NCBI RefSeq assembly: GCF_011602485.2
Contig: NZ_CP050022.2
Span: forward strand, 4,422,001-4,486,000
Direction of reading: 5' to 3'
DNA: 64,000 bases
Source: Bradyrhizobium sp. 1(2017)
Lineage (GTDB): Bacteria > Pseudomonadota > Alphaproteobacteria > Rhizobiales > Xanthobacteraceae
Shown here: positions 34,184 through 42,914 of the stretch, piece by piece
How positions within the stretch are numbered: position 1 is the stretch's first letter
Layout: each line of letters begins with the position of its first letter
Position numbers and translations under genes: made by a program
Notes under the pieces: model-generated
Database searches by the model: none
What the model saw: the letters and a program-made list of their open reading frames with translations, nothing else
What the model was told of the DNA's origin: nothing

Positions 34184-34636
34184 TTAGTTGCCGATGTCGC
34201 CCTGCCACAGGCGCTCATTGGCAGGATTAGAACGCCAATTCTTCATCATGGCGATGGAGCGGTCGTCGGCAAGGTCGATCCAGGGGATACCGAACTTGTC
34301 GAGAATGTCCTTGGAGCCCTCGAAGGTGACGGACTCGCCGATCACCACCAGCTTGACCTTGAACAAAGCGAGCGCGCCGGCGCACATCGAGCATGGCGAC
34401 AGCGTGGTATACATGACGGTGTCGTGGAACGTGATGGCGCCGGCCTCGCGCAGGCAGCTCATCTCGCCGTGCAGGATCACGTTGTTCTCCTGCACGCGGT
34501 TGTTGTGGCCGCGGGCGATGATCTTGTCGTCGCGCGTGAGCACCGCGCCGATCGGCAGGCCGCCTTGCGCGATCGAGGCTTCCGCCTCGCGGATCGCCTC
34601 CAGCATGAAATCGAAATGACGGGATTCGATCGCCAC
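34184..34636 (-). CDS. Nucleoside/cytidine deaminase-family protein in pdh operon
   Basis: A 150-residue zinc deaminase with motif HGEMSCL (zinc His and catalytic Glu) and SPCSMCAGAL (two zinc Cys). This is the tadA/guanine deaminase-like CMP/dCMP-type fold; yeast-type cytosine deaminase resemblance (TTLSPCSMCAGA) is notable. The start is GTG 34636, 2 nt after the DUF5076 stop; a longer in-frame extension would overlap that gene. The substrate is uncertain. Its place inside the pyruvate dehydrogenase operon is not explained by function. Confidence 0.85.
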   Translation of the reverse strand: MAIESRHFDFMLEAIREAEASIAQGGLPIGAVLTRDDKIIARGHNNRVQENNVILHGEMSCLREAGAITFHDTVMYTTLSPCSMCAGALALFKVKLVVIGESVTFEGSKDILDKFGIPWIDLADDRSIAMMKNWRSNPANERLWQGDIGN

Positions 34637-34638
34637 GG

Positions 34639-34941
34639 TCAGTGTCCCTTGCCGCGTGGCGTCGTGGTTCCGGTGTCGGTCGGACGCTCGATCTCGGCCT
34701 GGAACATCTCCAGGATCCGGTTCAGCGCGTCCTCTTCGGTATATTCGCTCTCGCGCGCATAGGCGCGCGCGGCATGGCGGGCGAGATCGACGAGCAGCAG
34801 GCCCCACATGTCGGGCTCTTCGAAGGCACGCTGGAACGCCATCGACAGCCCGCCATCCAGCACGAACACGCGCAGGATCTCGACCGCGTCCTCGCGGGTC
34901 ATAACGTCGGGCGGCAGTGGCTGCTCCTTCGGACCCGCCAT
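34639..34941 (-). CDS. DUF5076 domain protein
   Basis: A 100-residue cytoplasmic helical protein (MAGPKEQPLPPDVMTREDAV, MAFQRAFEEPDMWGLLLVDL, HAARAYARESEYTEEDALNR). It matches the DUF5076 family, typically found next to pdhB in Bradyrhizobium and relatives. It lies 3 nt after the pdhB stop and 2 nt before the deaminase start, so it is tightly co-expressed with the complex. Function is unknown. Confidence 0.82.
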   Translation of the reverse strand: MAGPKEQPLPPDVMTREDAVEILRVFVLDGGLSMAFQRAFEEPDMWGLLLVDLARHAARAYARESEYTEEDALNRILEMFQAEIERPTDTGTTTPRGKGH

Positions 34942-34944
34942 GAT

Positions 34945-36333
34945 CTACCTGTAGCAGACGGCTTTTGCGGCCTCGACGACTTCCGCCGCCGAAGGCAGCG
35001 CGAGCTTCTCCAGGTTCGCGGCATAGGGCATCGGCACGTCCTTGCCGGAGACGCGCGCAACCGGCGCATCGAGATAGTCGAAGGCGTTCTCCATGATGCG
35101 CGCGGCAATCTCGGCGCCGACGCCGCTCTGGGCCCAGCCCTCTTCCACCGTGACGGCGCGACCGGTCTTCTTGACCGAGTTGATGATGGTCTCGGTGTCG
35201 AGCGGGCGCAGCGTGCGCAGGTCGATCACCTCGGCCTCGATACCGTCCTTGGCGAGCTCGTCGGCGGCCTTCAGCGCGTAGGTCATGCCGTTCGACCAGG
35301 AGATGATCGTGACGTGGCCTCCTGCGCGCACGATGCGCGCCTTGCCGATCGGGATGATGAAATCGTCGAGCTTCGGCACCTCGCCGGTGTGACCGTAGAG
35401 CACCTCGTTCTCGAGGAAGATCACCGGGTTGGGATCGCGGATCGCGGCCTTGAGCAGACCTTTGGCGTCGGCCGCCGAATACGGCGCCACCACCTTGAGG
35501 CCGGGGATGTGCGAGTACCAGGCCGAATAGTCCTGGCTGTGCTGGGCGGCGACGCGCGCAGCCGCGCCGTTCGGCCCGCGGAACACGATCGAGCAGCCCA
35601 TCTGGCCGCCGGACATGTACAGCGTCTTGGCCGCGGAGTTGATGATCTGGTCGATCGCCTGCATGGCGAAGTTGAAGGTCATGAACTCGACGATGGGCTT
35701 GAGGCCCGTCATCGCGGCACCGACGCCGACACCGGCAAAGCCGTGCTCGGTGATCGGGGTGTCGATCACGCGCTTGGCGCCGAACTCCTGGAGCAGGCCC
35801 TGCGTGACCTTGTAGGCGCCCTGATATTCGGCGACCTCTTCACCCATCACGAAGACGTCGGCGTCGCGGCGCATCTCTTCGGCCATGGCGTCGCGCAAGG
35901 CTTCGCGGATGGTCTGCGTCACCATCTCGGTGCCGGCGGGCACTTCCGGATCGGGCTCGGCGACGGCCTGAGGAGCAGGTGCAGCCTTGGGCGCGGGCGC
36001 TTCGGCTTTTGCAGCGGCGGGCGGCGCCGACTCGGCGGCCTTCTCCTGCTTGGCCGGCGCGGTGGCCTTGGCGAGATCGGCAGCGCTCTCACCATCGGCG
36101 AGGATGGTCGCGATCGGCGTGTTCACCGCCACGTCGGCGGTGCCCTCGGGGATCAGGATCTTGCCGAGCGTCCCCTCATCGGTCGCCTCGACCTCCATCG
36201 TCGCCTTGTCGGTCTCGATCTCGGCGATCACGTCGCCCGACTTGATCTGCTCGCCCTCTTTCTTCAGCCATTTGGCGAGGTTGCCCTTCTCCATCGTGGG
36301 CGACAACGCGGGCATCAGCACTTGAATTGGCAT
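34945..36333 (-). CDS. pdhB: Pyruvate dehydrogenase E1 beta with N-terminal lipoyl domain
   Basis: A 462-residue subunit. Residues ~1-80 are a lipoyl domain ([20 protein letters not shown], lipoyl Lys in [11 protein letters not shown]), near-identical to that of pdhC. An Ala-rich linker follows to ~140, then the E1-beta catalytic domain ([35 protein letters not shown]) and transketolase C-terminal domain ([26 protein letters not shown]). Lipoyl-bearing E1 beta is a known alphaproteobacterial arrangement. With pdhA it decarboxylates pyruvate and acetylates lipoyl groups. Confidence 0.97.
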   Translation of the reverse strand: MPIQVLMPALSPTMEKGNLAKWLKKEGEQIKSGDVIAEIETDKATMEVEATDEGTLGKILIPEGTADVAVNTPIATILADGESAADLAKATAPAKQEKAAESAPPAAAKAEAPAPKAAPAPQAVAEPDPEVPAGTEMVTQTIREALRDAMAEEMRRDADVFVMGEEVAEYQGAYKVTQGLLQEFGAKRVIDTPITEHGFAGVGVGAAMTGLKPIVEFMTFNFAMQAIDQIINSAAKTLYMSGGQMGCSIVFRGPNGAAARVAAQHSQDYSAWYSHIPGLKVVAPYSAADAKGLLKAAIRDPNPVIFLENEVLYGHTGEVPKLDDFIIPIGKARIVRAGGHVTIISWSNGMTYALKAADELAKDGIEAEVIDLRTLRPLDTETIINSVKKTGRAVTVEEGWAQSGVGAEIAARIMENAFDYLDAPVARVSGKDVPMPYAANLEKLALPSAAEVVEAAKAVCYR

Positions 36334-36362
36334 ATCGACTCCAAAAGAAAGCTTGCGCGCGT

Positions 36363-37385
36363 TCAGCGGTAAACGTCGGTCCAGAGCTCGGCGGCGTCCG
36401 GCTCGGGATCATGCTGGGCGAAATCGGCGGACGCATTGACGATGTCGCGCACCTCGGCGTCGATCGCCTTCAGGTCCTGCTCGCTGACCTTGGCCGCGAG
36501 CAGGCGGTTGCGCACCTGCTCGATCGGATCCTGGTCGTGGCGGACCTTCTCGACCTCCTCGCGTGTGCGATATTTTGCAGGATCGGACATTGAGTGACCG
36601 CGGTAGCGGTAGGTCTGCATCTCCAGGATATAGGGACCCTTGCCGGCGCGGCACCAGGCCGCCGCCTCCTCGCCCGCAGCCTTCACGGCGCGGACGTCCA
36701 TGCCGTCGACCTGCTTGCCGGGGATGTTGAATGACGCGCCACGCTTGGAGAAATCCTGCTGCGCCGAGGCGCGCGAGACCGAGGTGCCCATGGCGTAGCG
36801 GTTGTTCTCGATGACATAGATCACCGGCAGCTTCCAGAGCTCCGCCATGTTGAAGCTCTCATAGACCTGGCCCTGGTTGGCCGCGCCGTCGCCGAAATAA
36901 GTGACGCTGACATTGTCGTTGCCGCGATAGTGATTGGCGAAGGCGAGGCCCGTGCCGAGCGAGACCTGCGCCCCGACGATGCCGTGGCCGCCGTAGAAGT
37001 GCTTCTCCTTGCTGAACATGTGCATGGAGCCACCCTTGCCCTTGGAATAGCCGCCGCGGCGGCCCGTGAGCTCGGCCATGACGCCGTTGGCGTCCATACC
37101 GGTGGCAAGCATGTGACCGTGATCGCGATAGCCGGTGATGACCTGATCACCCTCTTTCAGGGCCATCTGCATGCCGACCACCACGGCCTCCTGGCCGATA
37201 TAGAGATGGCAGAAGCCGCCGATCGCGCCCATGCCGTAGAGTTGGCCGGCCTTCTCCTCGAACCGCCGGATCAAGAGCATGTCGCGGAGCGCCTTGAGCT
37301 CCTGCTCCCTGGTGAATTCCGGGGGCGACCCGCCGTCGGACTTGTCGTGTGGCGTGCTTGCGGCGGCTTTCTTGGGTGCGGCCAT
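36363..37385 (-). CDS. pdhA: Pyruvate dehydrogenase E1 alpha
   Basis: A 340-residue ThDP-dependent subunit. It has the thiamine diphosphate motif [20 protein letters not shown] ending in IENN, the substrate region [19 protein letters not shown], and the C-terminal [20 protein letters not shown] loop region. A Lys/Ala-rich N-terminus precedes the domain. It is the first gene of the pdh operon; pdhB starts 29 nt downstream. The 270-nt gap upstream is shared with the 3' end of an aldehyde dehydrogenase gene on the same strand and should hold the operon promoter. Confidence 0.97.
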   Translation of the reverse strand: MAAPKKAAASTPHDKSDGGSPPEFTREQELKALRDMLLIRRFEEKAGQLYGMGAIGGFCHLYIGQEAVVVGMQMALKEGDQVITGYRDHGHMLATGMDANGVMAELTGRRGGYSKGKGGSMHMFSKEKHFYGGHGIVGAQVSLGTGLAFANHYRGNDNVSVTYFGDGAANQGQVYESFNMAELWKLPVIYVIENNRYAMGTSVSRASAQQDFSKRGASFNIPGKQVDGMDVRAVKAAGEEAAAWCRAGKGPYILEMQTYRYRGHSMSDPAKYRTREEVEKVRHDQDPIEQVRNRLLAAKVSEQDLKAIDAEVRDIVNASADFAQHDPEPDAAELWTDVYR

Positions 37386-37655
37386 GGGAATTCCGGGTCA
37401 GAGAAAACTTTCGCCCTCTCTAACCCAAGTCAAACGCCCTTGGAAAGCACCGCGGCGACATGGCACGACTTTCATTATGCCGCACTGCAACGTGGTCGAA
37501 ATATTGCAAAATGTTTGGCGCCGATCGGGCAACAAATCGATGCGCGGCCGCCGCACGCGCAGATTCGTGATCGCGTCAACCGGCGTTGAAGCAACCGGGT
37601 CGTGACATTCGGAACGGGCGACGCCGAAACGGCGCCGCCCTCGCCGCCGCCCCGA

Positions 37656-39173
37656 TCAGAAGAAGCCGAGCTTCTTTGGGCTATAGCTGACCAGGAGGTT
37701 CTTGGTCTGCTGGTAGTGATCGAGCATCATCTTGTGGGTCTCGCGACCGACGCCCGACTGCTTGTAGCCGCCAAACGCCGCATGTGCGGGATAGGCATGG
37801 TAGCAGTTGGTCCAGACCCGGCCTGCCTGGATCGCCCGGCCGAAACGGTAGCAGCGATTGGCATCGCGGCTCCAGACGCCGGCTCCGAGGCCGTAGAGCG
37901 TGTCGTTGGCGATCGCGAGTGCCTCGTCGTCGGTCTTGAAGGTGGTGACCGAGACGACGGGGCCGAAGATCTCCTCCTGGAAGATCCGCATCTTGTTGTG
38001 GCCCTCGAACACGGTGGGCTGCACGTAGAATCCGCCGGCGAGATCGCCGGCGAGCTCGGCACGTCCGCCGCCGGCGAGAACCTTGGCGCCCTCCTGCTTG
38101 CCGATGTCGATATAGGAGAGAATCTTGGACAATTGCTCGCTGGAGGCCTGGGCGCCGATCATGGTGGTGGCATCGCGCGGATCGCCCTGCTTGATCGCTG
38201 CGACGCGCTTCAACGCCTGTTCCATGAAGCGGTCGTAGATATCCGCGTGCACCAGCGCCCGGCTCGGACAGGTGCAAACCTCGCCCTGGTTCAGTGCGAA
38301 CATGACGAAGCCTTCGATCGCCTTGTCGAAGAAGTCGTCGTCCTCGGCGGTGACATCGTTGAAGAAGATGTTCGGCGACTTGCCGCCGAGCTCCAGCGTG
38401 ACGGGAATGAGATTCTGGCTGGCATATTGCATGATGAGCCGGCCCGTCGAGGTCTCGCCGGTGAAGGCGATCTTGGCGATGCGCGGGCTCGAGGCCAGCG
38501 GCTTGCCGGCCTCCAGGCCGAAGCCGTTGACGATGTTGAGGACGCCCGGCGGCAGGATGTCGGCGATGATCTCGGCCCACACCATGATCGAGGCCGGGGT
38601 CTGCTCCGCGGGCTTGAGCACCACGCAATTGCCGGCAGCCAGCGCTGGCGCAAGCTTCCAGCAGGCCATCAGCAGCGGGAAGTTCCAGGGGATGATCTGG
38701 CCGACAACGCCCAGCGGCTCGTGGAAATGATAGGCGATGGTGTCGTGGTCGATCTCGCCGATCGAGCCTTCCTGGGCGCGCACCACGCCGGCGAAATAGC
38801 GAAAATGGTCGATGGCCAGCGGCAGGTCGGCAGCGCGGGTCTCGCGGATCGGCTTGCCGTTGTCCCAGGTCTCGGCGATGGCGAGACGCTCAAGGTTCTC
38901 TTCCATGCGGTCGGCGATCCGGTTCAGGATCGCGGCGCGCTCGGCGACGCTGGTGCGGCCCCAGGCCGCCTTGGCCGCATGCGCCGCGTCGAGGGCCGCC
39001 TCGACGTCCTGCGCGTCGGACCGCGCGATCTTGCAGACGATCTGGCCGGTCACAGGCGAGGCGTTGTCGAAATACTTGCCCGCGATCGGCGCCACGAACT
39101 TGCCGCCGATGAAATTGTCATAGCGTTCGGCGAAAGGAACTTTGGTGACGCTGAGGAATTCCACCTTGTTCAT
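37656..39173 (-). CDS. NAD-dependent aldehyde dehydrogenase
   Basis: A 505-residue ALDH-superfamily enzyme. It has cofactor/active-site motifs [33 protein letters not shown], catalytic Glu in [11 protein letters not shown] and catalytic Cys in [13 protein letters not shown]; the double-Cys 'CTCPSR' is typical of the acetaldehyde/AldA-ExaC group linked to alcohol oxidation. GGGAG precedes ATG 39173. The GAF/Fis regulator immediately upstream and a 9+9 palindrome between them suggest dedicated control. The true substrate (acetaldehyde or a longer aldehyde) is not proven. Confidence 0.95.
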   Translation of the reverse strand: MNKVEFLSVTKVPFAERYDNFIGGKFVAPIAGKYFDNASPVTGQIVCKIARSDAQDVEAALDAAHAAKAAWGRTSVAERAAILNRIADRMEENLERLAIAETWDNGKPIRETRAADLPLAIDHFRYFAGVVRAQEGSIGEIDHDTIAYHFHEPLGVVGQIIPWNFPLLMACWKLAPALAAGNCVVLKPAEQTPASIMVWAEIIADILPPGVLNIVNGFGLEAGKPLASSPRIAKIAFTGETSTGRLIMQYASQNLIPVTLELGGKSPNIFFNDVTAEDDDFFDKAIEGFVMFALNQGEVCTCPSRALVHADIYDRFMEQALKRVAAIKQGDPRDATTMIGAQASSEQLSKILSYIDIGKQEGAKVLAGGGRAELAGDLAGGFYVQPTVFEGHNKMRIFQEEIFGPVVSVTTFKTDDEALAIANDTLYGLGAGVWSRDANRCYRFGRAIQAGRVWTNCYHAYPAHAAFGGYKQSGVGRETHKMMLDHYQQTKNLLVSYSPKKLGFF

Positions 39174-39288
39174 TGATCACTCCCGATGTTTGCTGTTTGC
39201 GCAATTCGTCGCGTGATCGCGACTTGCGACGACGATGTCTCGGGAGGTGTTTTCTGTCAGCCCGGGCGGCTGCGATGGTGGATCGGAC

Positions 39289-39308
39289 CTGTCGCAGTTC
39301 TGCGACAG
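39289..39308. promoter_or_regulatory. Perfect 9+9 palindrome upstream of aldehyde dehydrogenase gene
   Basis: CTGTCGCAG, TT, CTGCGACAG. The arms are exact reverse complements. It is centred ~125 nt before the aldehyde dehydrogenase start and just downstream of the AcoR-like regulator gene. TGTCGC/GCGACA half-sites resemble those proposed for AcoR-type activators. It probably binds the neighbouring Fis-type regulator; that is inference. Confidence 0.65.
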
Positions 39309-39337
39309 TCGTGAGTGTCACGGGTGGTCGCCACGTC

Positions 39338-39416
39338 GTCATTGCGAGCGCAGCGAAGCGATCCAGAGTCCCTTCGCGGAAAGATTCTGGATTGCTTCGC
39401 TCCGCTCGCAATGCGG
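39338..39416. repeat. Palindromic interspersed repeat (copy 2)
   Basis: The arms GTCATTGCGAGCGCAGCGAAGC and ATTGCTTCGCTCCGCTCGCAATGC are nearly complementary; inside are ATCCAGA...TTCTGGAT and a central TTCGCGGAA. It has the same family ends as the copy at 30973. It begins 10 nt downstream of the stop of the GAF/Fis regulator gene. Confidence 0.85.
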
Positions 39417-39426
39417 CTGGGGAAGC

Positions 39427-40389
39427 TCAGTGCTTGATCTCGAACCGCTTCAGCTTCCGGTGCAGCGTGGCGCGGCTGACGCCGAGGGCCTTGGCGGCCG
39501 CCGACACGTTGCCGCCGGCGCGGAGCAGCGCCCGCTGCAACACCGCGCGCTGACCGCCGGCAAGGTGGTCGTGCGCGGTATCCCCGCCGAGCAGGTCGGC
39601 CGCGGGCACCGGCTGCAACGCCTTGCCTGGCGCGATCCCGAGTCCGAGCCGCGCGGAGCGTGTTGCGCCGATCACGAGATCGTCGGCATCGACCGCGATG
39701 AGGCCGCCGCAACTGCCGTCCGGTCCTTGCGTCAGCACGATGCGGGCATGGGCGAAGGCTCTGCGAAACAGGTCGGCCTCGATGCGCTTGGCCGCCTCGC
39801 CCGCCGCCAGCGCGATCAGGCTGGAGAACGCATCGGTGCGGTCGGCGCGGCAGGAGGAGACGTCGAGCACGCCTGCGAGCGCCGCCTCATGGTCGTAGAT
39901 CGGAACGGCGGTACAGCTCAAAAGCGTGTTGCGGGTGAAGAAGTGCTGGTCACGATCGATCGTCAGCGGCCGCTGCTCGACGAGGCAGGTGCCGATCCCG
40001 TTGGTGCCCTCATGCTCCTCGCTCCAGAGCGCGCCGGTCCACAGGCCCCAGGATTGGAAGGTCGCATCGTCCCCCGGCGTGCCACGGCGATCGACCGGCA
40101 CGCCCTCGCCGTCCGCGAGCAACACGCAGCAGCCGCTCGCGCCGACGGCCTGATAGAGCCGGTCCATCGCACCTTGCGCCGAGGTCAACAGCGGCGCGAT
40201 GCGCTCCCGCGCCTTGTGCAGCTCGGCGTCGGTCAGCCGTATCGGCGAGGTGCGCCCTGCGGGATCCAGATGATGCAATCTGGACGAACGGCGCCACGAG
40301 GCCACGAGCGCGGACCGGGCCGCCTGGCCTGACGCGATGGCGGCCTCGACGCGGGCCGCGTGATGCGGGGGCGTTGGCCCATTCACCAC
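39427..40389 (-). CDS. GAF/Fis-type (AcoR-like) regulator lacking the sigma54 AAA+ domain
   Basis: A 320-residue protein. The N-terminal half resembles AcoR-type activators (ASWRRSSRLHHLDPAGRTSP, HEGTNGIGTCLVEQRPLTID, FFTRNTLLSCTAVPIYDHEA) and forms a GAF sensor. A PAS-like linker (DADDLVIGATRSAR) follows, then a Fis-type HTH (QRALLRAGGNVSAAAKALGV, SRATLHRKLKRF). The central AAA+ domain with the GAFTGA loop is missing, so it cannot work as a standard sigma54 activator. It probably regulates the downstream aldehyde dehydrogenase. A FixK-like box lies upstream of its start. Confidence 0.88.
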   Translation of the reverse strand: MVNGPTPPHHAARVEAAIASGQAARSALVASWRRSSRLHHLDPAGRTSPIRLTDAELHKARERIAPLLTSAQGAMDRLYQAVGASGCCVLLADGEGVPVDRRGTPGDDATFQSWGLWTGALWSEEHEGTNGIGTCLVEQRPLTIDRDQHFFTRNTLLSCTAVPIYDHEAALAGVLDVSSCRADRTDAFSSLIALAAGEAAKRIEADLFRRAFAHARIVLTQGPDGSCGGLIAVDADDLVIGATRSARLGLGIAPGKALQPVPAADLLGGDTAHDHLAGGQRAVLQRALLRAGGNVSAAAKALGVSRATLHRKLKRFEIKH

Positions 40390-40433
40390 TGTTTCCTCCG
40401 GAAGGCAGTCTAGGCTGTGCCGGCAGGGCCCGG

Positions 40434-40447
40434 TTGATCTGCGTCAA
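40434..40447 (-). promoter_or_regulatory. FixK-type box TTGA-N6-TCAA upstream of GAF/Fis regulator
   Basis: On the minus strand the site reads TTGACGCAGATCAA. It is centred ~40.5 nt before a predicted transcription start near 40400, with a -10-like TAGACT at 40412-40407, and ends 44 nt before the regulator ATG at 40389. This is class II geometry for FNR/FixK activation. One inner base departs from the strict FNR form. Confidence 0.65.
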
Positions 40448-40598
40448 CTTGGCGACAGCAGCACAAGCCATGAGCCCGCTCGGGCGCCGCCGTCAAGGCG
40501 GCATTCCGGTTCCACGCCAACGCCTTTGGTAGAATTGATCCACGGCCGTCGGATTTCGGCAGCCGCTTTCGATTCCGGTTTCGAGTGCAGCGAAAGCG

Positions 40599-40916
40599 CT
40601 ATTTCGCCGGAATCATCCGAACGAGATCATGCGGATTGACATAGTCGAGCTGGTAGCGCGCCCGCTCGTCCAGCATGTCGGGGTCGATCCTCGACGTGCG
40701 CAGCAACGAGACGCGCTGCTCGCTCCTGGCGCGCTCGCGCTTGAGCTGCGCGAGCTCGCTGGTCAGCGCGATGATCTCCTGATCGAGCTCCTGACGGGCG
40801 TTGAGGCCGTATTTGCCGGTGTAGGCGTTGACGCCGAAATAGCCGACGATGGCCGCTGCCACGGCATAGAGGGCAAGACCGGTCAGGATCGATTTCAGGC
40901 GCGCGCGGGAGACCAT
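40599..40916 (-). CDS. ftsB: FtsB-like septum formation initiator
   Basis: A 105-residue bitopic membrane protein: one membrane helix (LTGLALYAVAAAIVGYFGV) near 9-28, then a leucine-zipper coiled coil (NARQELDQEIIALTSELAQL, KRERARSEQRVSLL) and a conserved end LDERARYQLDYVNPHDLVRM. It matches the FtsB/DivIC family of divisome linkers. ATG 40916 is chosen; an in-frame TTG at 40964 would add residues before the usual start. Position between eno and pdhA is typical for alphaproteobacteria. Confidence 0.88.
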   Translation of the reverse strand: MVSRARLKSILTGLALYAVAAAIVGYFGVNAYTGKYGLNARQELDQEIIALTSELAQLKRERARSEQRVSLLRTSRIDPDMLDERARYQLDYVNPHDLVRMIPAK

Positions 40917-41060
40917 CCTGGGAAGATGCGGCAGGTTGGTTAAGGGAGTGCTAACCTTGGACAAGCTGTCATTCCGGGTTCGACTCTAACGAGCCGCCCC
41001 GGAATGACCCCCGATTGATTTCTTCCTGTGAGGAAGAAGCTTGGCGGCAGGCCGTTCGCC

Positions 41061-41612
41061 TCAGCCGTGGTGCTTCGCGACGTGCGCGGCGAACGCGTCG
41101 ACATAGGCCTGGAGCACGGGCTTGAGCGACTCCTTGGTCAGGTTGCCGTCAGCATCGAAGGCGTCACCGACCGCGTTCAGATAGGTCTCGGGCTGCTGCA
41201 TGATCGGGCCGGCAATGCCCGGCAGGATGTTCTGGAGCGTCTTGGCGGCGCTGACGCCCCCGAGCGGGCCTGGCGAGTTCGAGACGATGCCGACCGGCTT
41301 GCCGTTGAACGAGCTCTTGCCGTAGGGCCGCGAGGCGACGTCGATGGCATTCTTCAGCACACCGGGGATCGCGCGGTTATATTCGGGCGTGACGAAGATG
41401 ACGCCATCCGACTTCTGAAGCTTCTCGCGGAAGGCCAGCCAGTCCGCGGGCGGCGCGCCCTCGAGGTCCTGGTTGAAGAACGAGATGCCCGACAGCGTGA
41501 TCACCTCGAGCTTGAGTGAGCCAGGCGCGAGCTTGGCAAGCGCATTTGCGATCTTGAGGGAGAAGCTGTCCTTGCGCAGGCTGCCGGCGATCACGACGAT
41601 GTTGTAGGCCAT
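41061..41612 (-). CDS. NAD(P)H-dependent FMN reductase
   Basis: A 183-residue flavodoxin-like enzyme. It has the FMN phosphate loop IAGSLRKDSFSLKIANALAK, a flavin-contacting PEYNRAIPGVLKNAIDVASR and the SNSPGPLGGVSAAKTLQ loop, as in ChrR/AzoR-type quinone or FMN reductases. GAGGA precedes ATG 41612. It probably reduces quinones or related acceptors with NAD(P)H. Confidence 0.9.
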   Translation of the reverse strand: MAYNIVVIAGSLRKDSFSLKIANALAKLAPGSLKLEVITLSGISFFNQDLEGAPPADWLAFREKLQKSDGVIFVTPEYNRAIPGVLKNAIDVASRPYGKSSFNGKPVGIVSNSPGPLGGVSAAKTLQNILPGIAGPIMQQPETYLNAVGDAFDADGNLTKESLKPVLQAYVDAFAAHVAKHHG

Positions 41613-41745
41613 GGGGTGTCCTCGAGGAATTGAGCGGGAGTGCCGGGGCGGCACTTAAGCGATCCGGAGCATTGGATGCAAGTGCATGAACCGGATCGAT
41701 TTGGAAACGCTGCGTTTCGCGAAAGCAGATGGTCGCCCAAATCAA

Positions 41746-41771
41746 TCGGGCCGCCAAGCGGCGGCCCGATC
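41746..41771 (-). terminator. Hairpin terminator after MBL-fold gene
   Basis: ATCGGGCCGCC, loop AAGC, GGCGGCCCGAT: an 11-bp perfect GC-rich stem. On the minus strand it is 25 nt after the MBL gene stop and is followed by TTGATTT. A T-run also follows on the plus strand, so it may work both ways. Confidence 0.75.
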
Positions 41772-41796
41772 TTTTACGCAAATGGTCAAAATCCGG

Positions 41797-42795
41797 TCAG
41801 ATCGTCGGATTCCACGCCGACGGGATCAGGCGATATTTGGCACCGTTCTTCTCGACATGACCGACCGACGGGAACGTGAAGTGGAAGCCGATCACGGTCG
41901 CCTTCTCGGCAGCCGCCATGTCGTAGAATTTGTGGCGGGTCGCCTGCGCCAGCGCAGCATCGGCGTCGAACATCACGTGCCAGTCCGGGTTGCGCAGGAA
42001 GAATTCCGGAATGTTGGTGACATCGGACTGGATCAGCACCTTGGCATCGCCCGATGCAACCGCAAACGAGGTGTGGCCGGGCGTGTGACCCGGCGTCGCA
42101 ATGGAGGTGATGCCGGGCGCGACCTCCTTGCCCCAGTCGTACTTGGTGACCTTGGACTCGAGGCCGGCAAAGGTCTTCTTCACGTTGGCGAAGTAGTTCT
42201 TCATCATCGGGTTGGACTCGGCCTTGGCGGCGTTGTCCTCGCTGGTCCAGAACTCCCAGTCCTTGCCCGGCACCATGATCTCAGCGTTCGGGAAGGCGAG
42301 CGCGCCGTCGGCCAGGCGTATGCCGTTGGTGTGGTCGGGATGCAAATGCGACAACAGCACGACGTCGACGTTCTTCGGGTCGACGCCAGCTGCGGCAAGG
42401 TTTTGCAGGGTGCGGCCGACCGCGCCTTTGCTCGGCTCGAGGTTGGCTACTCCGTTGCCGGTATCGATCAGCACGAGCTTGGAGCCGGTGTTGATGAGCT
42501 GCGGATTGAACGGCACTGTGACCATGCCCTTCGGCATGTAGGCCGCCTCGCCCGCGGCCAGGGATTCCTCCTTGGGTATGTTGACGACGAACTTCTCCGG
42601 CATCGGAAAGGTGCGCGCGCCGTCGTTGATCGACGTGCACTCGTAGCTGCCGACCTTGTACCTGTAGAAGCCCGGCGCCTGCGTCCCGGTCGGTGGCACT
42701 GAGGCATTGGCGTCGGTCGGCCGAAGGCCGGTAACGGCAGCCGCACCGACGGCGGCAGCGCCTGCAAGCAAATGGCGGCGATTGAAGTCAGTCAT
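41797..42795 (-). CDS. Exported MBL-fold metallohydrolase
   Basis: A 332-residue protein with an N-terminal twin-Arg-like signal (MTDFNRRHLLAGAAAVGAAA). The metallo-beta-lactamase fold is marked by the metal motif SHLHPDHTNG, a second His in TPGHTPGHTS, Asp in LIQSDVTNI and a late His in FHFTFPSVGHVEK. It is a quorum-lactonase or arylsulfatase-like hydrolase by fold; the substrate is unknown. The Tat signal fits export of a folded metalloenzyme. Confidence 0.9.
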   Translation of the reverse strand: MTDFNRRHLLAGAAAVGAAAVTGLRPTDANASVPPTGTQAPGFYRYKVGSYECTSINDGARTFPMPEKFVVNIPKEESLAAGEAAYMPKGMVTVPFNPQLINTGSKLVLIDTGNGVANLEPSKGAVGRTLQNLAAAGVDPKNVDVVLLSHLHPDHTNGIRLADGALAFPNAEIMVPGKDWEFWTSEDNAAKAESNPMMKNYFANVKKTFAGLESKVTKYDWGKEVAPGITSIATPGHTPGHTSFAVASGDAKVLIQSDVTNIPEFFLRNPDWHVMFDADAALAQATRHKFYDMAAAEKATVIGFHFTFPSVGHVEKNGAKYRLIPSAWNPTI

Positions 42796-42914
42796 GAAGA
42801 AGTCCCCTTCTGAGCGCCCTGCGGATTTTCCGCTTTCAACGGCAGCGGGAATAATCCCGGGCTTCGCTCAGAAGGCAAGACCTTCTTTCGGTGACGTGCC
42901 GTCGCACGCCACGA

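Noticed and set aside
39174..39288. Sigma54 (-24/-12) promoter before the aldehyde dehydrogenase
   Set aside because: Searched because the neighbouring regulator resembles AcoR. No GG-N10-GC match with a reasonable TGGCAC/TTGC context was found, and the regulator lacks the AAA+ domain.
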